Shown in pieces: positions 35,104-44,040 of a stretch of DNA of 56,926 bases. Where the stretch lies: the NCBI GenBank assembly GCA_964614655.1, contig CAZTPF010000012.1, positions 1 to 56,926 of the forward strand. Direction: 5' to 3'. The notes beneath the pieces were generated by a model that had not been told where the DNA came from, searched no databases, and saw only the letters and a program-made list of their open reading frames with translations. The translations under genes were made by a program, and so were the position numbers. Source of the stretch: Casp-actino8 sp964614655 (lineage in GTDB: Bacteria; Actinomycetota; Acidimicrobiia; Acidimicrobiales; Ilumatobacteraceae). The stretch's first letter is position 1. Each line of letters begins with the position of its first letter.

Positions 35104-36054
35104 ATGTCTGGAGCTTCCCGCCCTCTCGTGCCGTCGCGCCTGACCCCGGGTGGTGTGTCGGCGCACGGGCCGCGGCGAGCCCCTCGATCCGTGGTCGGCG
35201 GGTACATCGCGCTCACCAAACCGCGCATCATCGAACTCCTTCTCATCACCACCGTTCCGACGATGGTGTTGGCCGAGAAGGGCTGGCCGTCCTGGGGTCT
35301 GGTTCTCGTGACGTTGGTCGGAGGCACCTTGGCGGCCGGGGGCGCCAATGCCATCAACATGGTGGTCGACCGCGACATCGACCGGCTCATGGAACGGACG
35401 AAGACGCGACCGCTCGTCACCGGGTTGATCTCTCCGAAAGGGGCCATGATCTTCGCGTTGTCCCTGGAAGTGGCGGCATTCGCGGTGCTCTGGGCCGGTG
35501 CCAACCTCCTGTCGGCGGTCCTTGCCCTGTCGGCCACCCTCTTCTACGTGTTCGTCTACACCCTCTGGTTGAAGCGCACGAGTCGCCAGAACATCGTCAT
35601 CGGGGGCGCAGCCGGTGCGGTCCCGGTTCTGGTGGGCTGGGCGGCCGTCCAGAACAGCCTGTCGTGGGAGCCATTTCTCCTGTTCATCGCCATTTTCTTG
35701 TGGACCCCACCCCATTTCTGGGCGTTGGCCATCCGCCATGCCGACGACTACCGGGCGGCCTCGGTTCCCATGTTGCCGAGTGTGGCCAGCCTCGACGAAA
35801 CGGTCCGTCACATGGTCGGCTACACGATCGTTCTGGCCGTGGCGACGATCGCCCTCGGTCCGGTGGCCAGCCTCGGCCCGATCTACCTGGTCACAGCGGT
35901 TCTGGTGAACCTGCTCTTCGTCGTCGGAGCCATCCGTCTGGGGCGTCGGCCCACCCCCTCGCACTCCATGCGACTGTTCGCCTTTTCGATCACGTACGTG
36001 ACCGTTCTGTTCGTGGCGATCGCCGTCGACGTCTTCGTCGAACATGGGGTGTGA
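35104..36054 (+). CDS. ctaB: Protoheme IX farnesyltransferase
   Basis: A 316-residue polytopic prenyltransferase of the UbiA superfamily making heme O, precursor of heme A of the oxidase encoded downstream. About nine helices. The first Asp-rich motif is clear: NAINMVVDRDIDRLMERT; the second region is WTPPHFWALAIRHADDY, and KPRIIELLLITTVPTM is the family's N-terminal motif. The start follows a TACGAT hexamer; a longer in-frame start overlaps clpS and is rejected. Heme A synthase ctaA is not in the window. Confidence 0.93.
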   Translation: MSGASRPLVPSRLTPGGVSAHGPRRAPRSVVGGYIALTKPRIIELLLITTVPTMVLAEKGWPSWGLVLVTLVGGTLAAGGANAINMVVDRDIDRLMERTKTRPLVTGLISPKGAMIFALSLEVAAFAVLWAGANLLSAVLALSATLFYVFVYTLWLKRTSRQNIVIGGAAGAVPVLVGWAAVQNSLSWEPFLLFIAIFLWTPPHFWALAIRHADDYRAASVPMLPSVASLDETVRHMVGYTIVLAVATIALGPVASLGPIYLVTAVLVNLLFVVGAIRLGRRPTPSHSMRLFAFSITYVTVLFVAIAVDVFVEHGV

Positions 36055-36275
36055 GGACAGGGTCCGAGGACGCGGTGTGAAGACGGAGTGCGAAGTCCGG
36101 CCACACGGCCGAATTCGAGCGACATGTGACACCCGTTCGTGTGCTTTTGTGAATGGTCGGGATTTAGGCCTGAGCAGGGATAAGTGGGTAATGTCGGAGT
36201 CGGATTTCGTCCGAACCAACCAGACCCCTCGGGGGGCCTCGGCTGCCCCGTCGCGTGTGAAGCGAGCCCAGTGGA
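36055..36275 (+). promoter_or_regulatory. Leader of the oxidase locus
   Basis: This 221-bp non-coding stretch separates ctaB from the oxidase-like genes. It has TAATGT at 36189-36194, the best -10 candidate, about 80 bases before ATG 36276, then a small dyad CGGATTTCGTCCG (36201-36213). No strong ribosome site precedes ATG 36276 (GTGGA only). Nothing else recognisable. Confidence 0.35.
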
Positions 36276-37886
36276 ATGACCTCTATCCAATCGCAGTCGG
36301 TGCCCGAGTCGGCCTCCACTCCCGCAGTGGCGTCCTGGCTCACCTCGGCTGACCACAAAGTCGTCGGCCGACTCTTCATCGGGTCGGGCCTCGTCGGTTT
36401 CCTCGGTGGCCTCGTCCTCGCCGTGTTGGTCGCGTTCGAGCGCATCGACGCCGAGGGCTACCAGTTGCTCGACGACGGCGCCGCGTCGCAGATTCTCGCC
36501 GCCGCACGTCTGCTCCTCACGTACGGCGGTGTCGTGCCGGTCGTGATCGGTTTGGTCGTCGCCATCGTGCCGTTGCAACTCGGTGCGCGCTCGCTCGCCT
36601 ATTCCCGAACCGCAGCGGCCGGGTTCTGGATGTGGCTCACCGGTCTCGGACTGGCGATCGCGTCGATCATCGGTAACGGTGGCCCGGGTGGCGGTGAAGC
36701 CGAGATGGTCGATCTGTATCTGGCGAGCACCGTGGTCATGTACCTCGGTCTCGGCATGGTGGCGTTGTCGGTGGCCGTCACTGCGCTCACGTCTCGCGCT
36801 CCCGGAATGGGATTGCTGCGAGCTCCGATGTTCTCGTGGGCCTCGTTCGTCGGTTCCATCACCTTGTTGATGGCCGTGCCGACGGTGATCGGAACCACGA
36901 TCTACCTCTACGTCGACCACCGCTATGCCCGAGCTGGTTTCGGGGCCAACTACGGCGTCGGTGACTGGGTCGGTTGGGCGTTGTCGCAGCCGTTCACCTA
37001 TGTGCTCGCCATTCCGGTTCTCGGTTTCGTTCTCGACATGGTTCCGGTGATGGGCCGCACGCGGCTCGCTCAGCGGGCGGCGGGCAACGTAGCCGTCGGT
37101 GTGGTCGGAGTCGCAGTGCTCACCGCAGTCGTGCACTCCACCGTGACTCTGCCGTGGGCCGGCGACGGCTTCCTCAGTGGCATCGGCACCAAGATCGCCG
37201 ATCTTCTGCCGTTCGCTCTGTTGAATCTGGTCCCCCTACTCGGACTTCTCGGTGTCCTCGCCACCGCACTCCTCACGTTGAAGACGGCCAAGCCGCGTGT
37301 CGCAGCGCCACTCGTCTTCGGCGTGCTCGGTCTGCTCATGATCCTCCTTGGAGCGGCGTCGCACGTTCTCTACGCGATCGAGGACGCCGGTCTCGGCGGC
37401 ACGATCTACGAGGCCGGCTCGTACGTGGCCGTCACCTTCGGTACGGCGATGTTGGCCTTCGGTGCCGTGAGCTACTGGGGTCCGAAGTTGTGGGGTCGCA
37501 CGATCTCCGACAAGGCGGCGATTCCGCTTGCGCTTCTCGCCTTCCTCGGAACCGTCCTCGGCTCGATTCCGTACATGATCGCCGGATTCGCCGATCAGCC
37601 GGCCGGCGCCCTCGACGGCTTCGCCTACAGCGGCCCGCAGGAGTTCTGGAATCTGCTCACCACCGCCGGGTTCGCCCTCATGTTGCTGAGCTCTCTCGCT
37701 TTCGTCGGCCTCGCCGTGCGCAGTTTCACCTCGGGCGACGCCGCCGGTGACGATCCGTGGGACGGCACCACTCTCGAGTGGGCGACGTCGTCGCCGCCGC
37801 CGGTCGACAACTTCGCCGACGTCGTCGTGGTCGGATCCGATCATCCTCTCGCAGACATGAAGAACAACTCAGGGAAGGTTGGCTGA
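36276..37886 (+). CDS. Cytochrome oxidase subunit I-like protein lacking heme and CuB ligands
   Basis: A 536-residue, roughly 12-helix protein aligning end to end with the true CtaD 5 kb downstream: ADHKVVG (CtaD: VDHKKLG), VPLQLGARSLAYSR (VPLQIGARDVAFPR), the YVLAIP and DMVPV segments, YWGPKLWGR (WWPKMFRK), and the C-terminal DDPWDGTTLEWATSSPPP (DPWDARSLEWMTSNPP). The ligands are gone: helix II His to Ala (residue about 75), helix VI GHPEVY to SQPFTY, no HH pair in helix VII, helix X AHFHYV to AGSYVA. It therefore should bind neither heme nor CuB. The frame is intact and strongly codon-biased, so it is not a pseudogene. First gene of the locus, overlapping the next (TGATG). Confidence 0.8.
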   Translation: MTSIQSQSVPESASTPAVASWLTSADHKVVGRLFIGSGLVGFLGGLVLAVLVAFERIDAEGYQLLDDGAASQILAAARLLLTYGGVVPVVIGLVVAIVPLQLGARSLAYSRTAAAGFWMWLTGLGLAIASIIGNGGPGGGEAEMVDLYLASTVVMYLGLGMVALSVAVTALTSRAPGMGLLRAPMFSWASFVGSITLLMAVPTVIGTTIYLYVDHRYARAGFGANYGVGDWVGWALSQPFTYVLAIPVLGFVLDMVPVMGRTRLAQRAAGNVAVGVVGVAVLTAVVHSTVTLPWAGDGFLSGIGTKIADLLPFALLNLVPLLGLLGVLATALLTLKTAKPRVAAPLVFGVLGLLMILLGAASHVLYAIEDAGLGGTIYEAGSYVAVTFGTAMLAFGAVSYWGPKLWGRTISDKAAIPLALLAFLGTVLGSIPYMIAGFADQPAGALDGFAYSGPQEFWNLLTTAGFALMLLSSLAFVGLAVRSFTSGDAAGDDPWDGTTLEWATSSPPPVDNFADVVVVGSDHPLADMKNNSGKVG

Positions 37887-38485
37887 TGCACGCGCTGCCC
37901 CCCGCTCCGCAACCGGCTCCCCGTCGACAACTGTTCGTCGGGACGGGTCTCGCCTCGGCGGCCGGTGTCATGCTCATCGGCGGCATGCTCGCCGTCTGGT
38001 CGCAGTTCCGGGCCGATGCACCCACCCGCTTCTCGGAGCGTCGTGGCGCCATCAAGGACTGGATGCCGGCCGACATCGTGGTGCCCGAAGTCGCTGCCAA
38101 CATGATGCTCATCGCGTTCTGCGTGGTGTGCGTCATGGCGCAATGGGCCGTCTACTCCGCCAAGCGCGACGATCGGCAGCACGCCGGTATGGCGCTCGGC
38201 ATGACGTTGCTCATGGGACTCGCCGCCCTCAACGCCCAGATCTTCATCTGGACGCAGATGGGCGTCGGCATTCGTGACGGAGCCTTCCACTCGATGTTCT
38301 ATGCGCTCACCGGAACCATGGCGTTCCTCGTGATCGCCGGCTTGGTGTACACGGCGGTGGCGACGTTCCGCTATCTCGGTCGCGGCAACTCCGACGTCTC
38401 CATCGTGTCGGCCAGCGCTCTTTATTGGTACTTCATCACCGCCGCCTTCACAGCGGTCTGGTTCGTCGTCTACGTGCAGAAGTGA
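37886..38485 (+). CDS. Cytochrome oxidase subunit III-like protein
   Basis: A 199-residue membrane protein with about five helices, related to CtaE (43073-43681): FYALTGTMAFLVIAGLV corresponds to FYTLTGFHGVHVTVGII, and SALYWYFITAAFTAVWFVVYV to GLYWHFVDVVWIIIFTLVYL. The histidines of FHGVH and YWHFVD and the Glu of the GSE motif are replaced. Subunit III normally supports proton uptake and stability of subunit I; here its partner is presumably the ligand-less subunit I-like protein, whose stop codon overlaps this start (TGATG). Confidence 0.75.
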   Translation: MHALPPAPQPAPRRQLFVGTGLASAAGVMLIGGMLAVWSQFRADAPTRFSERRGAIKDWMPADIVVPEVAANMMLIAFCVVCVMAQWAVYSAKRDDRQHAGMALGMTLLMGLAALNAQIFIWTQMGVGIRDGAFHSMFYALTGTMAFLVIAGLVYTAVATFRYLGRGNSDVSIVSASALYWYFITAAFTAVWFVVYVQK

Positions 38486-38495
38486 GGATGCGGAC

Positions 38496-39635
38496 GTGAT
38501 CACCACCAGCTCCAAACTCTTCTACGGCCTCGGCGCAGGTTCGCTCGTCGGTGCCGTCCTCTGGATGATCTCGGGCAGCAGTGCGCTCGGCGCCGTCGCC
38601 CTCTTCTTCTTGGCCGTGGCGTTGGTGTTCGCCGGTTCCATCGCCTCTTTCGTTCGCGACGGTCACGTCCTCTCGACCGACACCGCGGCTCATGCGACGG
38701 CTGCCGCGACCAACCGTTCGCCGCAGGCGAGCCTGTGGCCGCTCGGTACGGCGATCTCGGTCGGTGTGCTCGTGGTCGGACTCATCTCGTCGCCCGGCAT
38801 CTTCAAGGTCGGTGTGGCGCTCACTCTCGCCATGCTCGGCGAGTGGATGATCCAGAACTGGTCCGAGCGAGGCTCGGCCGACTCGGCCTACAACACCAAG
38901 ATTCGCGACTACCTCGTGCATCCGCTCGAGTTGCCGGTGGCCGGTGCTCTTCTGCTCGCCGTCATCGTTCTCTCGTTCTCTCGTCTCATGCTGGCTCTCG
39001 ACAAGTCGGCCGGCACACTGGTGTTCGCCGTCGCATCGGCGGTCGTTCTCGCCGTGGGCGCCGTCATCGCCGTGCGTCGCAACGTGAGCCGTCGCATCGT
39101 CGGCGCCATGTCGGCGGTCGTGCTGGTGGCCTTGGCCGGTGCCGGGGTGGCGACCGCGCTCGACGGCGAGCGCGAACAACTCGTCGAGTACTCGGCCGAA
39201 GACCCGTATCGCGATCGTGGTTGCACCGCCGAGAAGGCCTACTCCGACAAGAAGGCCTCGCGTTCGGTGGGCGCCAAGAGCAACGTGCTCGCCACGGTCA
39301 CCCTTCGTGACGGTCAGCTGATCGCCGAGGTCGCCGGGTACGAAGGCGTGCAGTCCGAGGTCTACATCCAGCGGGCCAATCCGTCGACCATCCTGTTCGT
39401 GAACGACACCGACGAGGCGCGACGCATGGTCGTGTCGTACGGCAAGGTCGTCGAAGATCTCGGTGGTGGCGTCGAGAAGGAAACCCTCCTTCAATCGTGC
39501 ACCAGCAAGATCGAAAAGGGTGGCCAGCAGTCGGTCACCGTGGTCGCACCTCGACCGTCCTTCGCCAGTGACGAACCGTTCACCATCACCGTTCCCGGTG
39601 TCGAGACGGCTCGCCTGACCGTGGTGGTGCCGTGA
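38496..39635 (+). CDS. CtaF-like membrane protein fused to a cupredoxin-like domain
   Basis: A 379-residue protein. Residues 1-110 look like actinobacterial oxidase subunit IV (CtaF): KLFYGLGAGSLVGAVLWMISG, a second helix, a hydrophilic stretch, then SLWPLGTAISVGVLVVGL. Further helices follow to about 225, then an external domain of about 155 residues with beta pattern and PSTILFVNDTDEARRMVV, reminiscent of cupredoxins. No His/Met ligand set is present; only two cysteines (RDRGCTAEK, LLQSCTSK), perhaps a disulfide. GTG 38496 has GAGG eight bases upstream. Its stop overlaps the first possible start of ctaC. Domain assignment of the C-terminal part is tentative. Confidence 0.6.
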   Translation: MITTSSKLFYGLGAGSLVGAVLWMISGSSALGAVALFFLAVALVFAGSIASFVRDGHVLSTDTAAHATAAATNRSPQASLWPLGTAISVGVLVVGLISSPGIFKVGVALTLAMLGEWMIQNWSERGSADSAYNTKIRDYLVHPLELPVAGALLLAVIVLSFSRLMLALDKSAGTLVFAVASAVVLAVGAVIAVRRNVSRRIVGAMSAVVLVALAGAGVATALDGEREQLVEYSAEDPYRDRGCTAEKAYSDKKASRSVGAKSNVLATVTLRDGQLIAEVAGYEGVQSEVYIQRANPSTILFVNDTDEARRMVVSYGKVVEDLGGGVEKETLLQSCTSKIEKGGQQSVTVVAPRPSFASDEPFTITVPGVETARLTVVVP

Positions 39636-39682
39636 TGAATTCGAACGTCAACATGAACGACAACGAACGACATGGAGATTCC

Positions 39683-40897
39683 GTGAAGAAGACCCCTCGT
39701 CGCCGTCTCCTCGGTCTTGCCGCCGCCGGTGTCGGGCTCCTCGCCCTGGCCGGTTGCGCGAAGGACGCTCCCCAGGACACCTGGCAACCAGCCGGTGCCA
39801 ACGCCGAGAAGATCGACAACCTGCAGCAGCCGGTGTTCCTGGTGGCCGGCATCGTCGGCGTCCTCGTGTTCCTCGCCGTGGGGTGGGTCGTGTTCCGGTA
39901 CCGCGATCGCGGTCAGGGCATCCCCGAGCAGACGCACGGCAAGCCGGCCCTCGAGATCACGCTCACCGTCATCCCGGTGCTCATCCTCATCGGTGTGGCC
40001 ATCCCGACGGCCAGCACCATCTTCGATCTGGCCAAGACCGACGACACCGAGATGATCGTCAACGTCACCGGACAGCAGTGGTGGTGGGAGTACGACTACC
40101 CGGCCAACGGTGACAACGCCGATCGCTACGGCATCGCGGCACCGATCGTGACGTCGGGTCAGTTGGTGATTCCCGAGGACACCAAGGTCCTCCTTCGAGT
40201 CACTAGTCGCGACGTGATCCACTCCTACTGGATCCCGAAGTTGAACGGTAAGAAGGACAGCGTTCCGGGTCGTGTGCATCCGCTGCGGCTCGAGGCGTCT
40301 CAGCCCGGCATCTACGCCGGCCAGTGCACCGAGTTCTGCGGTCTGTCCCATGCCTACATGCGCATGGAGACGGTCGTGTTGTCACGCCCCGACTTCGACG
40401 CCTGGGTGGCCAACCAGTTGTCCTCCTACACCCCGCCGGCGGCAGGAACGCTGGCCGCCGAGGGCGAGTCGGTCTTCATCGCCCAGTGCGCCCGGTGCCA
40501 CCAGGTGAACGGCCTCGCCAACTCCGATGGTTCGCTCATCGTCTCGGCCCCCGAGCAGTACGTGGTGTCGGGTGCCGCCCCGAACCTCACCCACCTCATG
40601 ACGCGCAACACCTTCGCCGGTGCCTCGTGGGATCTCCTCACGCCGGCCTGTCGTGACGACGTCTGGAATGCGTCCCCCGAGGAGTTCGGAGCCAAGTACC
40701 TCGCTGGTGTCTCGGAGCCGTGTCTCAACCAGAAGGATCTGCGTGAGTGGCTCCGCAACGCTCCGGAGAAGAAGCCCATGTACGCCGACCCGACCAAGTT
40801 GCAGGAGACCGACGGCAAGTACCGCGGTATGCCGGCTCTCGGTCTCACCGAAGATCAGATCGACGCCCTCGTCGCCTACCTACTCGAATTGAAGTGA
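39683..40897 (+). CDS. ctaC: Cytochrome c oxidase subunit II with fused cytochrome c (caa3 type)
   Basis: A 404-residue subunit. Twin-basic signal peptide with lipobox LALAGC, two membrane helices, the WWWEYDYP segment, the CuA site (HSYWIPKLNG, then CTEFCGLSHAYM), and a C-terminal cytochrome c domain with CARCH and probable axial Met in GMPALG. It accepts electrons and passes them to CtaD. GTG 39683 has GGAGATTCC immediately upstream and gives a normal signal peptide; starts at 39632/39635 overlap the previous gene and would add 16-17 polar residues. Confidence 0.93.
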   Translation: MKKTPRRRLLGLAAAGVGLLALAGCAKDAPQDTWQPAGANAEKIDNLQQPVFLVAGIVGVLVFLAVGWVVFRYRDRGQGIPEQTHGKPALEITLTVIPVLILIGVAIPTASTIFDLAKTDDTEMIVNVTGQQWWWEYDYPANGDNADRYGIAAPIVTSGQLVIPEDTKVLLRVTSRDVIHSYWIPKLNGKKDSVPGRVHPLRLEASQPGIYAGQCTEFCGLSHAYMRMETVVLSRPDFDAWVANQLSSYTPPAAGTLAAEGESVFIAQCARCHQVNGLANSDGSLIVSAPEQYVVSGAAPNLTHLMTRNTFAGASWDLLTPACRDDVWNASPEEFGAKYLAGVSEPCLNQKDLREWLRNAPEKKPMYADPTKLQETDGKYRGMPALGLTEDQIDALVAYLLELK

Positions 40898-40912
40898 CAG
40901 GAGAACACTGAG

Positions 40913-43080
40913 ATGGCCATCATCGAACGTCCCTCCACCGATGTCGCAGTCGCCGGCGCACCCACCGTGGTGAAGCCGAGCGAAGCCCTCGGTGTCTTCA
41001 AGCGCCCCGGCGAGTCGTCGTCGTGGAAGGACTGGCTCGTCACCGTCGATCACAAGAAGCTCGGCATCATGTACGGAGTCACCGCCTTCTTCTTCTTCAT
41101 CGTCGGTGGCCTCGAGGCGGTTCTGATCCGCCTCCAGCTCATGGGGCCCGAAGGCAAGGTGCTGAGCGCCGACCAGTACAACCAGATGTTCACGATGCAC
41201 GCCACCACGATGGTGTTCCTCTTCGTGATGCCGATGGCGGCGGCTTTCGCCAACTACTTCGTACCGCTTCAGATCGGAGCCCGCGACGTTGCGTTCCCCC
41301 GAATCAACGCCTTCGGCTTCTGGTGCTTCCTGTTCGGCGGCATCTTCCTCAACACCTCGTGGTTCCTCGGTGGTGCCGCCGACGGCGGTTGGTTCATGTA
41401 CGCCCCCAACTCGAGCACCCTGTTCTCGCCGACGCACGGCATCGACTTCTGGGTGCTCGGTCTGCAGATCACGGGTATCGCGTCGCTCACCGGTTCGATC
41501 AACCTGATCGTCACCATCCTCAACATGCGGGCGCCAGGCATGAAGCTCATGCGCATGCCGATCTTCACCTGGATGGTTCTCGTCGTGCAGTTCCTGCTGC
41601 TCTTCGCCATCCCGGTCATCACCGTGGCGCTCTTCCTGTTGTCGTTCCAGCGGTCGTTCGACGCCACCTTCTTCGACGTGGCGGCGGGCGCCGATCCGTT
41701 GCTCTGGCAGCACCTGTTCTGGATCTTCGGACACCCCGAGGTGTACATCTTGATCCTGCCGTCGTTCGGCATCGTGTCGGAGATCATCCCGGTCTTCTCG
41801 AAGAAGCCGCTGTTCGGCTACCCGATCGTCGCCCTGTCGGGTGCGGCCATCGGTTTCGTCGGTTGGGGTGTGTGGGCGCACCACATGTTCTCGAGCGGAC
41901 TCGGCCCGGTGTCGGTCGCTGTCTTCTCACTCGCCACCATGGCGATCGCCGTGCCCACCGGTGTGAAGATCGTGANNNNNNNNNNNNNNNNNNNNNNNNN
42001 NNNNNNNNNNNNNNNNNNNNNNNNNNNNNNNNNNNNNNNNNNNNNNNNNNNNNNNNNNNNNNNNNNNNNNNNNNNGTCTTCTCACTCGCCACCATGGCGA
42101 TCGCCGTGCCCACCGGTGTGAAGATCGTGAACTGGGTCATGACGATGTGGGGCGGCAAGCTCACCTTCGCGACCCCGATGCTCTTCGCCATCGGACTCGT
42201 GGTGCAGTTCACCATCGGTGGCCTCTCGGGTGTGACGCACTCGGTTGCGCCGAGCGACACCCAGCAGACCGACACCTACTACATCGTGGCCCACTTCCAC
42301 TACGTGTTGTTCGGTGGAGCCATCTTCGGTCTGTTCGCCGGCTTCTACTACTGGTGGCCGAAGATGTTCCGCAAGCAGCTCAACGAAACGCTGGGCAAGT
42401 GGAACTTCTGGCTCATGGTGGTCGGTATGAACATGACGTTCGGGCCGATGCACATCCTGGGTCTGCAGGGACAGCCGCGTCGTATGCAGGTCTGGACCGA
42501 GGCCCGAGCCGGAGAGGGATTCTTCAACCTCGGCTTCTGGAACTTCATCGCCTCGGTCGGTTCGCTGATCCTGTCGCTCGGCATTCTCTTCTTCATCATC
42601 AACGTGGTGTACACGCACAAGTCGAAGAAGGTCGCCATCGCTCCGCTCGACCCGTGGGACGCCCGCTCCCTCGAGTGGATGACGTCGAACCCGCCGGTCG
42701 AGCACAACTTCGATTCGATTCCGACCGTCGACCATCTCGACGAGTTCTTCCATCGCAAGTACGAACAGGACGCGACCACGCACGAGATCAAGCAGGTGGC
42801 GACGGCCGAAGAGGTTCTGGCCGACATGAACGCCCACCCCGACGAGCACATCCACATGCCGTCGCGCTCGTACTGGCCGATCCTCGTGGCTCTCGCATTG
42901 CCGATCATCTGCTACGGCCTGATCTACAACCGTCTGCTGATGGCGGTCGGCGCAGCGTTCCTCTTGCTCACCATGTTCGGCTGGGCCATGGAGCCGGCCA
43001 CGGCGCCCGACGACGATTTCGATCCACCGGCACCCGAAGAGGGTGGCGGCACCACGAAGGAGTTGGCACCCCTTGGCTGA
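40913..43080 (+). CDS. ctaD: Cytochrome c oxidase subunit I (interrupted by an assembly gap)
   Basis: The catalytic subunit of the aa3/caa3 oxidase. All ligands are present: helix II MHATTMVFL, helix VI GHPEVYILILP (CuB His and cross-linked Tyr), helix VII WAHHMF, and helix X AHFHYVLF, followed by WWPKMF. The gene is broken on paper by 100 N at 41976-42075 with 55 duplicated bases. Removing those 155 bases restores one reading frame (KIV joined to NWVMTMWGG), so the true gene is intact, about 670 codons. The C-terminal extension of about 100 residues, with two more helices, resembles fused subunit IV-like tails. Confidence 0.95.
41921..42130. other. Assembly gap (100 N) flanked by a duplicated 55-bp overlap inside ctaD
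   Basis: N run at 41976-42075; 41921-41975 and 42076-42130 are identical over 55 bp. Same structure as the gap at 19128. Collapsing the duplicate restores the ctaD frame, which shows the repeat is an assembly product. Confidence 0.93.
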
Positions 43081-43681
43081 CACCGCTGTCGCTCACGGCG
43101 CCGATCACGGCGCGCATCACACCAGCACCGGCTTGTCGAACAACAAGCTCGGCATGTGGATCTTCCTCGGATCCGAGTGCCTGCTGTTCGGTGGTCTGAT
43201 CTCGACCTACATGCTCTACAAGGGTCGTGTGGGCGAAGGTCCGCAGCCCGATCAGATCTACGACATCCCGTTCACATCGGTGAGCTCGTTCGTGCTCCTC
43301 ATGAGTTCGCTCACCATGGTGCTCGCAGTGTCGGCCGCCAACCGGCAGGACGACCGCAACACCAACTTGTGGCTCACCGTGACCGCCATTCTGGGCGCCA
43401 CGTTCGTGGGCGGCCAGGTGTACGAGTTCACGGCGTTCTACCGCGAAGGTTTGGGCTTCACCACGAGCCTCTTCGGATCGAGCTTCTACACCCTGACCGG
43501 ATTCCACGGTGTGCACGTGACCGTCGGCATCATCATGTTGATGGCCCTCGTGGGCATGGTGCGTCGCAACCGGATTCCGGGAAGCAAGGCCGAGACGGTC
43601 GAGATGATCGGTCTCTACTGGCACTTCGTCGACGTGGTCTGGATCATCATCTTCACCCTCGTCTACCTCATTCCGGCCTGA
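43073..43681 (+). CDS. ctaE: Cytochrome c oxidase subunit III
   Basis: A 202-residue membrane protein. Conserved features: LGMWIFLGSECLLFGGL (Glu of helix I), FYTLTGFHGVHVTVGII, and GLYWHFVDVVWIIIFTLVYL. TTG 43073 is preceded by AAGGAG at nine bases and begins ADTAVAHG; it overlaps the ctaD stop. A GTG at 43043 would extend the protein by ten residues into ctaD and lacks a ribosome site. Confidence 0.92.
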   Translation: MADTAVAHGADHGAHHTSTGLSNNKLGMWIFLGSECLLFGGLISTYMLYKGRVGEGPQPDQIYDIPFTSVSSFVLLMSSLTMVLAVSAANRQDDRNTNLWLTVTAILGATFVGGQVYEFTAFYREGLGFTTSLFGSSFYTLTGFHGVHVTVGIIMLMALVGMVRRNRIPGSKAETVEMIGLYWHFVDVVWIIIFTLVYLIPA

Positions 43682-43704
43682 TCGGCCGCCACCAAGGATT
43701 GACC

Positions 43705-44031
43705 ATGAGCACAGCCACCGAACACGCAACGCACGAATCCACCGAACACGGTGAGAGCCACGGCGCATCCGACAAGCAGTACGTCATCATCGCCGTCGTC
43801 CTGGCTGTGCTCACGGCCATCGAAGTGTCGACGTACTACGTCGACTTCGGCCCGTTGTTCATGCCGACGCTCCTCGTCTTGATGATCGTGAAGTTCGTGA
43901 TCGTGGTGTCGTACTTCATGCACTTGAAGTTCGACAACAAGCTGTTCAGCTATCTCTTCTACTCGGGGCTTTTCCTGGCCATCGGCGTCTACGTGGGGGC
44001 GTTGGCGACTTTCAAGTTCTTCATGTCGTAG
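43705..44031 (+). CDS. Cytochrome c oxidase subunit IV-like protein
   Basis: A 108-residue protein with a His/Glu-rich N-terminal tail (HATHESTEHGESHG) and three helices, matching the prokaryotic subunit IV pattern (YVIIAVVLAVLTAIEVSTYY, LLVLMIVKFVIVVSYFMHLKFD). The family supports assembly of the oxidase. Stop overlaps the AGGAGG ribosome site of ctaG. Confidence 0.85.
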   Translation: MSTATEHATHESTEHGESHGASDKQYVIIAVVLAVLTAIEVSTYYVDFGPLFMPTLLVLMIVKFVIVVSYFMHLKFDNKLFSYLFYSGLFLAIGVYVGALATFKFFMS

Positions 44032-44040
44032 GAGGTCTCC

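Noticed and set aside
36044..36352. Small plus-strand frame across the ctaB-oxidase intergenic region
   Set aside because: No ribosome site, no homology, and it overlaps the start of the subunit I-like gene in another frame.
40913..43080. Frameshift or truncation of ctaD
   Set aside because: The apparent break is explained by the 100 N plus a 55-bp duplicated contig end; removing them restores one frame.
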